From Vicugna pacos (taxonomy: Eukaryota; Chordata; Mammalia; Artiodactyla; Camelidae), in the NCBI RefSeq assembly GCF_048564905.1, contig NC_133023.1, positions 113,010,812 through 113,074,811 of the forward strand: a stretch of 64,000 nt of DNA. Reading direction: 5' to 3'. The notes under the pieces are model-generated. The model did no database searches, had not been told where the DNA came from, and worked only from the letters and a program-made list of their open reading frames with translations. Positions 1 to 12,012 of the stretch are shown here, piece by piece. The translations under genes and the position numbers were made by a program. How positions within the stretch are numbered: position 1 is the stretch's first letter; each line of letters opens with the position of its first letter.

Positions 1-590
1 ACTTCCTGGGCAGACAAGCCCCTTTCTGGTCTCCACACTCCCCCCAGTCGGCTTGGTCTCGGTCTCAGGGCCCAGGTTCCTTTCCCATCCCCGAGCTCGG
101 CATTCGGGTCTTTCTCCTCTGCCTCATCAGAGTCCTTTCCATCCCCACGCCCAGACACAAATCTGATCTCCGCCCCCTCTCCTCCTTGTCCAGATGTTAT
201 CAGCCCCAGTCTGGAACCTGCTGAGCACATGTACAAACATGACACCTTATCTTGCCTGGACTGAGGATGGCATCCTGCAGTGCCCCCAGGCAGGGAAGGG
301 CGACCATTACTCAATGGGAAACTCCTGATCTCGCGAGAGCTAGCACCCTCCTGGCACTTCCCAGGCCCACAGGGACCCTGCAAAGGGCAGGGGGCACACA
401 CATAGCACTCTAGGCCTCTAGAGCAGTGCTTCTCACAGTGGGGGTCCCCAGGCCCAGCGTGAGAACCACCAGGACGGATGGTCCCTGATCGTGCCCACTC
501 CTCGAGAAGCCACGAGCTTTCTCTGCGGGGTTCGCCTTGACCTCCCCAGGTGAGAGGCAGGCAGGCAGAGAGGCAGGCACTGATGGCTGA
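1..590. other. Intergenic, no gene seen
   Basis: Mixed GC sequence without a supported frame. Bases 418-475 (gcagtgcttctcacagtggg...) resemble the terminal part of a MER5-like hAT DNA transposon, but this is weak. Confidence 0.4.
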
Positions 591-1300
591 TGGCTGCAAC
601 CACAGGTTGTCCTGGAGAACAGGCGTGCTTGGGCAGGATTCCCTCCCAGCAAGCCACACCTGTCAAGTGACATGGGGAAGACTTTGTTACTTCTTGCCCA
701 TCTCACGACCCTACCTCCAGAAGCCTGGACAGGCACCTCTGGCAGATACCATGGCTCTGGGTACTGGCCCCAGCTCTGCCCACCTCTCCCTGGATACTAG
801 CTTGTGTGTGTATATGTGCGTGGAGGAGGGAGGATCCATGCTTCACAGAGCCGTCCCAGTCACACTCAGGGGCGCTGGAACACAGTGGGCCGGGCAAGGG
901 TGTGTGTGGGTCGGGGAGAGTGCTACATTCTGAGCTCTGGGAGGGTGGAAGCTCCAAGAAGTGCGGAGTAAGGCCGCCCTCAGAGGCCAGGACTAGCGGG
1001 GGGGGGGGGAGCCGGAGACCGTGCCCTTTGCCATCTGCCCTCCCTCCCCACTCACCAGGCCCCTGGGGACCCCAATACACGATCCCCGGCCACCTAGAGG
1101 GCCAGACACCCTCGGGACAGTGGTGGGAGTCCTGCCAGGAGCGGCGAGAGGGGCGCCCTCAGGTCTCCCGGGGCCTGGACTCTGAGGAGGCTTCTCTTCC
1201 GCCTCTCCCCCGGAGAGGGCGTAGACCCCCGGGGTCTCGGGGAACCGGGACTCTGGCCCAGCCCAGGACTCAGAGGAGCCGAGGGCGGAGTCCAAAGCCC
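590..1300 (+). repeat. Copy A of a diverged direct duplication
   Basis: Colinear with copy B at about 6495-7150, in the same orientation. Shared blocks include ggttgtcctggaga at 605, caagtgacatgg at 664, the ggaggccaggact region near 985 and cctttgccatct at 1025. Divergence is high, with many small gaps, so the event is old. By eye I estimate well under 80% identity. Confidence 0.6.
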
Positions 1301-1760
1301 CAGGGCGCTGACGAGCAGGCCCGGGCGTCGTCCCGCCGCGCCGGGCCCCACCCGCACCGCCCCCGCGTCTATCTCCTCACCTCCCTTCAGCGCACCCACC
1401 GGAAACCACGGAGCACCGCCTTCCTGCCCACCCCTTCCGGCTAGATCCGCCAATGACTAAGCTCGACTCGTGACTAGACCCGCCTCCAGGTGACCGAGGT
1501 ATCTCGGCCCCGTGGCGTGACGGGCCCCTCTTCTGTCCAATCAAAACAAGCCGCCCGCGTGCGCGCCCCTCTCGGCTCCGCCCCCGCGCGCTTTCTTCCT
1601 CCGCGGTGGGGCCCAGCCTTCTGCGAGCTGGCAGACGTCCCCCGCGCCCCGAGAGCGTGGACTCTCGGTGCGGAATCACGGGAGTCGTCCAGTAGGCGCA
1701 GCTTGCGTGCTTTTGCTGTGAACTTGCATTCTGAAGGAACTAAGTCCCAGGGGCCGCAGC
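940..1760. promoter_or_regulatory. Orphan CpG island with CCAAT boxes
   Basis: CpG-dense sequence with CCAAT at 1450-1454 and 1537-1541, GC boxes near 1575 and a gacgtc element near 1634. It resembles a TATA-less promoter. No coding exon joins to it on either strand that I recognise. In human this interval lies between EMD and RPL10. It could start a non-coding RNA or an alternative RPL10 5' exon. The open frames inside look like GC-rich chance frames. Confidence 0.5.
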
Positions 1761-1924
1761 CCCTGCCGCCGCTCCCCCAACGCGGGCATGCCTATGGTGC
1801 CGTCTGACGGCTGCTCCGGGTTTTATCAGTGTGTGTGTGTCACGCACGCGCGTGACCCCCACTGACATCAGTGTCCAGTGTGTGTCCTCCCAAGTATCCC
1901 TCCCGTGGACCTTTCATAGCCTCA

Positions 1925-2529
1925 GCCTCCTCCCTCCTCCCAACCGTGGCAACCAGAATTCTGTTCTCATCTCTCTAATTTTGTCATTTGAAGACCGTGA
2001 CATAAATGGAATCGGGCAGTGTGTGACCTGGGGTGGGCTGTTTTTTCCACTCACATGATGCCCTGGAGAGCCCAGCAAATCGTCGCACGTTTCAACAATA
2101 GTTAAGTTAGTTCTTCCTTTGTATTGCCAGCTCTAGTCCTTGGCGGGGATCAGCCACGGTTGGTTCAAGCGTTCACCCACTGAAGAACGTATTGCTTGTT
2201 CCCACTTTTAGGCTTCTGCAAAGGAATCTGCTGAGAACATTCGTGTACAGGTTTTCCTGTCGTCTTAACGTTTCCATTTCTTTGGCATAAACGGCCACCA
2301 GTGCAATTGCTGGGTCCTACGGAGGTGGATGTGTAGCTTTAAAAGAAACTGCCAAACTGCCTTCCACTGGGGCTGTATCATTTTCCATGACCACCCTCGC
2401 ATATTGTTTAAGCACAAAATTGAACATTGTTACAAAACATTATTTTAAGCAAGAGTGTTAATCGTTTTGTTTCTCTCTTCTAAACCGTATTCTTCTATGC
2501 AATCACCAACACAGTTATTCACACCGTTT

Positions 2530-2563
<34 letters not shown>

Positions 2564-2990
2564 GGACACTTGATGGTGATTTTCTTTTAATTAGCAACAA
2601 TATATCTTGGAAATTCTTCCATGTCAGGACACAAACGTCCAGCTCATTTCTTCTCTCTGGCCACATGGTATTTGATAGAATACGTGTCCTATAATTTACC
2701 TAATGGATCCCCAGTTGAGGTACCTGTACCTTTTCTTCTCCTTCTTTTTGCTGTTCATGTTAATGCTGCAACTCCCAACTCTGAGCATGTGTCAATCTCC
2801 CTCTAGGATAATTCCCTCTAAGTGGAACTGCCAGGTCAAAACCTGGGGGCATTTAAACTTTTAATAGACACTATGTAATTGCTTCCCCCCAAGACCCTAC
2901 TTGGTCATACACTAGGGCTGTTAGTCCTTTGTTCCATATGTTGTAAATTCTTTCCCTCAGTCTGTCTCTTGTCTTGAGAGACTAGGCTTG
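1925..2990 (-). mobile_element. L1 3'-end fragments, with (CA)n at 2532-2560
   Basis: This is L1 3' sequence in reverse. It includes text of the type 'aaatggaatcgggcagtg', 'ggcttctgcaaaggaatctgctg' and 'aattgctgggtcctac'. At least two old pieces seem joined around a (CA)n microsatellite. Both are old and decayed, with no open frame. Confidence 0.6.
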
Positions 2991-3174
2991 CTGTTCTGGG
3001 CTGTCAAGAAGTTAGACAGACATTTTTATATGACCAAATTTATTGAACTCTCAATTGGTGTTTTCTGGGTTATGTATCTTGGGCACAAAGCCCTCCTCCC
3101 AAGTGTGAGGAGAGTGATGAGACTCGGGGCAGAATTTCTGAGTCCCCATAGCCAGTTCCTTGTCTGTTTTTTTT

Positions 3175-3290
3175 GGGGGGGGGTCTAATGATTTTTTTAA
3201 GTATTTTTTTTTAAATGGAGGTACTGGGGAATGAACCCAGAACGTCATGCATGCTAAGCATGCACTCTTCCGCCGAGCTACACCCCACTC
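3175..3290 (-). mobile_element. Vic-1-type tRNA-derived SINE
   Basis: Reverse copy with a poly(T)/A-rich tail at low coordinates and a tRNA-like head (internal promoter boxes reversed: ttccgccgagcta and gaatgaaccc). It shares the core gcatgctaagcatgc with the other copies in the window. Such SINEs are known from camelids. Confidence 0.85.
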
Positions 3291-4094
3291 ACCGTCAATT
3301 CCTTGCGGACCCAGGCTGGTAGGTCGGCCTGCGGCCAAATCACTGTGTGTGTGTTGGAGGAGCGGGGTGCTGCTGCCTCGGCTGGGACTGGGAGCAGTGC
3401 CTCTCAGACATCCAGCCCCTGCCTTCCAGGGATGCCAGTCCAGTTTGGGAGAAAGACAAGGAAATGTGTAACGAGAAGAGCCTAGTTATATTATTTCAGT
3501 GCAGGGACACGAGGGAGATCCATGAGGAAACAGCCTTGAAAACGGTGGGGGGAGGGGCTGGGTTTCCGAGGCGCTCGGAGTTAATGGGCCTCAGAAGGTG
3601 AGACAGCACAACCGAGAATCCACCTAAAACCAGTGCTCTCGAAGGGTCACCTGCACGGTGGAAAGGAAGAACAGGCATATGAAAAGAAGTGGGTCCATCC
3701 CAGCCTGGGTCTGAGTGAGCAGGAGGAGAACCCCGCCCCCACGTCATCCTTAAGCAGGGGCTACCTCCCGGGGCCGGCCGCGGGCAGAAAGGCTTCAGCG
3801 AGCCAACCGCTGGCTGCCAGAGGAACTGCCCCCCCCACTCCCCGCGCCCCCATCGTGCTGCTACTGCTGGGCTCCTGGGAGCAAACCCTGCCCGGGAGAG
3901 GACTCCTCACCCCAGGCGTCCCGTTCAGGACTCCCGGAGGCCCAGCTGAAGGCGGGTCCGCAATCTCCAACTGAAGCCACCGCCTGCCCTCACGGAAAAT
4001 CAGCAGGTCTGTCAAAGAGAGGGCTGGCCCTGTCAACGACCCCCTCCCCAGGCCATAACTGTCAGAGGCCAGATGACATCATTTTTGGCAATGG

Positions 4095-4300
4095 CTGCGA
4101 GGGTTTGCTATGTGCCTGGGCTCAGCCATCCCACCCTCTCCACAGCGCTACAAGGTTGGTAGGATGCTGTCCTCACTCTCTGGATGAGGAAATGAGGACC
4201 ACATGACACACAAGGGTTAGGTAGCTTGTTCTGAATCACTAGCTAGCAAGTGGCTAAGGCCAGGTGTGGATCGAGGACTCTGGGCTCTAAGCCTGACCTC
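4095..4300 (+). mobile_element. MIR SINE fragment
   Basis: Contains the MIR-like core (gatgaggaaatgaggaccacatga, here quoted in part, and later ctagcaagtggctaaggccagg). It is an old mammalian SINE, well diverged. Confidence 0.6.
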
Positions 4301-6490
4301 TCCCCCCTTTGTGGGCTACGCTCTACAGCCTGGCTCCCTTGTCACTGGGAGATTCCCGGGGCCTGCCAGGGGTACATCAGCTTGTCCTGAAGGCGGCAGA
4401 GGTGAGCCCAGGTGAATATCCCCCAGGCCTTGGGTCAGCACTTAACAAAAGGAGGAGGGTGAGAAAGAGAAACACCTTCTACTCTTGTGCTTAATCGGGG
4501 ACTTTGAAACACCGACTGACATCACCTTTGCATTCTCCTGAGATCAGAGAGCAGTTCTCATGGATATTTACAAATCGTTTGCATTAGTGATATAAAGGTA
4601 CTCTGCAGTAGCCCCCAGAGACACAAAAAGATACAGAAGAGGGAATCACAAAGATACGAGTAAAGTGAAAAGATTTGAAAAAGAAAAAGCATTTTAGAAG
4701 TTAAAAAAAGAAAGCACAGTCATTGAATAAAAACCTCAAGAAATTAATTAAACCACAAGTAGATGCCACTGAAGAAGGAGTTAATGACCTGGAAGACGGT
4801 GCCTCAGAAATCACCTCCTGCCCTGGTCCCCCTCGTAGCTGATGATGTTGCTCCCTCCTTCCCTGAGAGATTGCAGCAGCCCCTCCTCAGAGATCCGGGG
4901 CTCTGGATGTTCAACGCCCCTCATGCTGGCTTCTAGCCTTCCAGTGACATCAACCCCTTCCCTTCTGCCCCTTGCTCCAGGGGCGGCAGCTTCTTCCTGT
5001 ACTGTCCCTGTTCCTTCAGCCCTCCGCTCCCTGAGTGACCAAGTGGGGCTCGAGGCACCCGTGACCTGCAGGGGCCTCACAGTTCGCCAGGGTCTCACCT
5101 GCAGTTGACTGGGATGAAGGGTCCACTGCAGCAAGTACCTGGGGAGCTGGAGTAGCTGCCGCCCTGGACGGTCAGGAAGGTCACGATGGCTATCAGGACT
5201 GCAGTATGGGATGACTCTTGAGTGTACCTGGGAGTGTACAGAGGAACAGATGACAAGGTCAGATCCCTTACAAGTCACACTATGACAGCCAGAGAACTTC
5301 CATGCAGCCCTACCAAACTCTCGTACTCCCTGTACCTGCAGGGCTGAAGGTGCTGGAAAGGAAGCATAGCATTTCATTGTGAGGGTTACAGAATCCCAAG
5401 GCCCGTTGAATTCCCAGCCTCTCCACATTTCTCATATGAAAGGTAGAGCAGTGGTTGGAGGACTGGGACCCTGAAACCTGGAACTGGGACAGCTGGTTGG
5501 CTTCAGTTGAAGCTGACAATTGGGAAGACCCCAGTCCCACTGAGCCTGTTTTGCCAGACGAAGTAGCCTGCCCTCCCGTGTCTGAGGGGCTGGTGTTCTC
5601 TCCCTCGAGGACTGTGTCATTACCTCACCTGGGGCAGATGCCTTGCAAAGGGAGACCCGTTGTCCTCCAGACTCTCTGCATCCACACCCTGTTGCCATTA
5701 GACCCATAACTGGAATCTAATCAATCATAGCTTTCTCCAGGGGGTAAAGTCTGACCAAAGAGGACATAGCTCCTACATCAATACATATTTTCCAGACTTG
5801 ACTGAAATCTACCAAATGAACCGTATTTGAACATTTGTGGTTGTAGTTTTTCAGGGTTTTCAGCTGAGTAGGTGAGCTCAGACACTCCATGTAGTGGATT
5901 ATTTGACAGAGGCGCATTTAGTAGAGTTTCCAGGTGGAAAGTGTTAGCACATGGAACCCATGAGTAGTTGAGCACTTCACATGGTTGGTTGTCTGAATCT
6001 TGGACCCGCTGTTGACTTGTATTTCATTGGTATGGGTTTCAGAAGTGCCGTGGCATGATATGCAGGACAGAACCCAAAGGGTTAGGGAGAGAAGAATTTT
6101 GGAGTAGATTCATCATATTGTACCTGAACACCCTACCCTCCAACTGTGATCCAGGGATAGGTCCAGTGCTGGTCTTTCAAAGAGGCATTGAGAGAGCTGT
6201 TTAAGCAGTAACACTAGCATCCTTGAAAATCTCTGAAAAGATCATAGTGCTTCTAGGAAGGAAATAGTTGGGTAGCCTGCTACAGTGCTTCTTGATGTAT
6301 GTAACTCTGGATGCTCTAGGTCTGTGACCCAATTACCTGACTTTAGTGCCCCAGTGGAGAGTCACAGCTTCTTACCCAGTTTTCAGGCCCAGAGCCCCCC
6401 AATAAAAGGGGATGCTGTGTTCCCTGGGAAGGGAATTGGAGGTGTGTACATCACAAATCTTCTGGAACCTTCCTAAAGGAACCATTCACT
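4300..6490. other. Gene-free stretch upstream of RPL10
   Basis: Bases 4560-4820 look like an L1 ORF1 piece (a coiled-coil-like frame with GVNDLEDGASEI). The rest, 4820-6490, is unique-looking sequence. A 205-codon minus-strand frame at 4811-5428 has no family resemblance. I see no supported gene here. Confidence 0.4.
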
Positions 6491-6494
6491 AAAG

Positions 6495-7150
6495 TGACAG
6501 GTCGTCCTGGAGAAGAACAGGTGTATCACAGTTGCCAAGTGACAATGGAAGACTTCGTTACCTTCCTGCTGTCCCCATCTCCAGAAACATTTGACACCTC
6601 TGCCAGACACTTAGATCCCTTGTGACGTGAGCACTAACTGTACACTTCTCTGTATAATATTCTTGGCAGCGGGGGGAAGGATTCATGGTTTAACTGAAAG
6701 CATATCAGAGGCATACTCAGGCTCTGTAATATAGTGGGCGGGGAAGGAACTGTGCGTGAGGGGGCGTTCCACGTTCTGGTCCTTGGGATGGTGGAAGCCC
6801 CCAGGAGCAGGGATCAAGGCAGTTCTTAGCGGCCAGGACTGGCCCGCGGCCAGAGGAGTGACAGTGCTCCTTTGCCATCTAGGTCGGGTTACTACCCTTC
6901 TTTTCCCCTTCTCCAAGTCACCCTGGGGAGTATAACTAACCTCTTTTCTCTGCCTGGTCAGGGGGGCTCAACGGTGCTCATGGAGTCCCCCGGACCTGGA
7001 TTTTGGTCACAGCTTCTCTAAGGAGACTTCAAGCGGGAGACCGCAGACCGCCTGGGGCTGGCGCAGGCCACGCCCCCGGCCTCCAGGGATCGGGACTAGG
7101 CATAGGGCTCAAAGGGAATTAGACTCAGGACTCTTTGGTTAGGGCGGGAG
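6495..7150 (+). repeat. Copy B of the duplication, just upstream of RPL10
   Basis: Matches copy A block by block: ggtcgtcctggaga at 6501, caagtgacaatgg at 6536, gtgggcggggaaggaactgt at 6735, gcggccaggactgg at 6829 and cctttgccatct at 6870. It ends in the CpG-rich upstream region of RPL10. See copy A for dating. Confidence 0.6.
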
Positions 7151-7600
7151 ACGGGAGCGGGGGGACGGGGGCGGGCCTCCCGCCCTGGCCTCCAGGTCCA
7201 CAAAGGAACGCGGGCAAATTCGGCAGCATGGCGAGTCCCCGCCGGGCTCTGGGACGCAGGGGGTGGCACAGAGGGTGTGTCCCGGGCCTCGCGATCCCCA
7301 GAAACACGCGCGCGGCCACCGTGAGCACCACTCGAAGTATTTTCCTTCTTTGAACTCTAGGAACATACGTGTTTCACAATTACGGCAAAGCCTTGGGCAA
7401 GAGTTGCACGCCCAAGATGGCCAGCCGGAAGCGGACTCCGGGCGCCGATGTGGCGACGCTCCATTCGTCAGCTGGTCGCCCCCGGTAGGGTACCCAGCCG
7501 CCTCCCTGTTCTGCGCATGTGTCCACCCGCGTCAGCACGCAGGCGCAGAGCGCCGCTGCATCTATGGTCCGAAAGTGTGATAGAGCGTCCACCTGCCCTA
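7040..7600 (+). promoter_or_regulatory. RPL10 upstream CpG-rich region
   Basis: CpG-dense sequence ends less than 100 bases before the RPL10 core promoter and probably forms its nucleosome-free upstream region. Its first part belongs to duplication copy B. No reading frame is supported. Confidence 0.5.
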
Positions 7601-7640
7601 GCTCCGGACTCTATGGTTTCTACGCGTTAAGATTGTCCGC

Positions 7641-7689
7641 CTATATAAGGCATGCTCAGAGGTGGGAGCGCCTCTTTCGCTTCCGCGCG
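7641..7689 (+). promoter_or_regulatory. RPL10: RPL10 core promoter and 5'-TOP first exon
   Basis: A TATA-like box (ctatataagg, 7641-7650) lies about 25-30 bases before a pyrimidine run (cctctttcgc, 7671-7680). This is the arrangement of 5'-TOP ribosomal protein promoters, whose mRNAs are controlled by mTOR. The first exon is very short and ends at 7689, before gtgagt. The start site is inferred, not measured. Confidence 0.8.
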
Positions 7690-7817
7690 GTGAGTAGTCT
7701 TGGGTTCTGGCTTGATCGGTGTCCTTGCTGTTTCTCTACCCTAGTTTGAGGCCTGTCTTCGTCTTCTCTTCCGACTTTTTCTGTTTCGTTGCAGCCACAG
7801 AAGATCCTGGTGTCGCC

Positions 7818-10171
<2,354 letters not shown>

Positions 10172-10208
10172 GAGCCTTGGTGCCATCCCCTCCTTCCTCA
10201 CAACCACC

Positions 10209-10214
10209 AATAAA
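10209..10214 (+). terminator. RPL10: RPL10 poly(A) signal AATAAA
   Basis: The AATAAA lies 38 bases after the stop codon, giving the very short 3' UTR typical of ribosomal protein mRNAs. A second AATAAA at 10434-10439 could make a longer form. Confidence 0.85.
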
Positions 10215-10229
10215 TCCTACTTTCCTGTC

Positions 10230-11288
10230 CATCTGTCTGCCTCTGGATTCATAGTGGGTGGGGAGCCTCTGGGTCCCTTCTCTTCAGAACAAGGGTGATA
10301 ACGAGGCTGGCCAACTAGTACTTAGAGCCAGTGAGGTGATAAACAACCAGGACTAGCAGCTTCTCAGTTACATTCTTGAAACCTGGACTCCATCTGAGGC
10401 TGTAGGTTCTAGTCTATATGGAGCATGGTGCTTAATAAAGTGCCCCACCCTGGGTATTGAGAGGGCTTGTGGCCTAATGCTGGCCCCAGGCTCCTCTTCT
10501 CCAAGGGTCCCAGACAAGAATAGGAGCATCCACTGGAAATGGGAAGAAAGGAGACCGGACATGGTCCTGGCCATATTGTCACCTTTCAGGATGTGGGGCC
10601 ATCAGTAACCCCTGAGTAAACATGTTTGGGCCTGACCGCATTTCCCTGTCTTCCAGAGCTGTAAGGAAACGACCCACTGCCCTGACCCTAACCCACCACC
10701 CCTTCTAGGGCCTCATTCCCAGGCCCCTTATCAGGGCTCCTGACAAGCAGCTCTTGTGGCTGAGATGGCTGTAGGGCTTGGCAACAAGACCTTTCTGTGT
10801 AGGACCCTCCTCATCTTGGGGAACCAACTTGTGTCCCTTGGCTGCTCTGCAGGAGCAGCTCAGGCCCAGAGTGCTGGACCCTGTGGGATGGCCTGAGGCC
10901 GTGAGTCCAGGACAACTTTACTTTGAGATGCTTCTAAATCAGATAATAACTTGCACTTAAAAGGCCTTGATGTCCCAGTAGCTATCTTTACTGTACTCTG
11001 TTTTCTGGAAAATGGAGTTGGGGAGGGAGGGGTTCTGTGATACAACCTATACTGTCATTTTAACAGGTATATGGCCTATCTGGGAGCCCCTCTCCCTGGG
11101 GGACCATGTGTTCACACAATAGCTATTACAGTTACATGGTAACTGATTTCTGTAGATATTTTGTGTCCACTTGTAGCCTTGGTAAGCAGCCTCCAAGGCA
11201 CTGCCTAACAGCACTGGTGGGCTTGACAGACATCAGGGCTTTTGGCAGCTAGTTGGATCTCAATGAGCTTAAACTTCCTGTAGTCTGC

Positions 11289-11325
<37 letters not shown>

Positions 11326-11830
11326 CCGCTTATCTCCATCCTTGTCTCTACTGGGGTCTTAATATTTATTCATATGAATCCTGTGAGGATAAAAAGGATG
11401 GCATATCTACACATGTAATATGTAATTTCTCTCCAATCTAGCACTTTGTTCTCAGTGTGTATGGGTTTTCTCGTCATACAATAAACTCTCGATCTGTTGC
11501 GATGCCTTGTTCTGAGCCCTGCCCTTCAGCCAAGACCACCTCCAGAGCCATCTTCTGGTCCCCTGCCCTGGAGCCTGCGTTTAGTCACTGCTACCTGGGG
11601 GAAGAGTGGGTGGCATGGGTCCAGCCTCAGGGCATCTGCCTTCCTCTTCCACAATCTAATGTCAGGCACAGGCCCACCCAAAGAACACAAGGCAAAGTGA
11701 AGGAAAGGCAGGAAAGGCTTGCGTTCCTTCTGATGGGGCAGGGCTGCCCTTGAAGCCCCTTAGGAGCCGCCTTGGCCCTGGGCGAGATGGGCAGCGGAGG
11801 TGGGCAGTGGGGTGGTTGAGTCCTTTTCTG
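10230..11830. other. Interval between RPL10 and DNASE1L1 tails
   Basis: Holds a second plus-strand AATAAA at 10434-10439, a (TG)n run at 11293-11322 and the probable DNASE1L1 3' UTR. No coding exon is seen. Confidence 0.5.
11365..11370 (-). terminator. DNASE1L1: Candidate DNASE1L1 poly(A) signal
   Basis: TTTATT on the plus strand reads AATAAA on the minus strand, about 640 bases past the stop codon. The 3' UTR would then include the SINE at 11832-11956. This is a candidate only; other weak signals cannot be excluded. Confidence 0.35.
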
Positions 11831-11831
11831 T

Positions 11832-11956
11832 GGGGGGGAACCTTCATTTTTTTCATTTTTAATATTTTTATTTGTTTTTAACGGAGGTACGGGGGATTGA
11901 ACCCAGGACTTTGTGCGGGCTAAGCATGCGCTCTCCCCTGAGCTAACCCTCCACCC
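11832..11956 (-). mobile_element. Vic-1-type SINE in the DNASE1L1 3' UTR
   Basis: Reverse SINE ending 57 bases past the DNASE1L1 stop codon in transcript direction, so it is probably part of the mRNA. The core gctaagcatgcgctc is clear. Confidence 0.85.
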
Positions 11957-12012
11957 GGGTTTGAATCCTGAAGGCAGCATTGCCCAGGGCTGGGCAGCAG
12001 GTACGGGTGGGT

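Noticed and set aside
806-1444. A 212-codon plus-strand frame in the orphan CpG island.
   Set aside because: Arginine- and proline-rich composition typical of a CpG island read by chance; no domain, and no splice partners that I can see.
4811-5428. A 205-codon minus-strand open frame, plus a splice-like segment at 5099-5227 whose other frame has a hydrophobic run and CC motif.
   Set aside because: No family resemblance. Joining the segment to the next acceptor would need a 33-base intron, too short for a mammal. The frames fit chance in GC-rich DNA.
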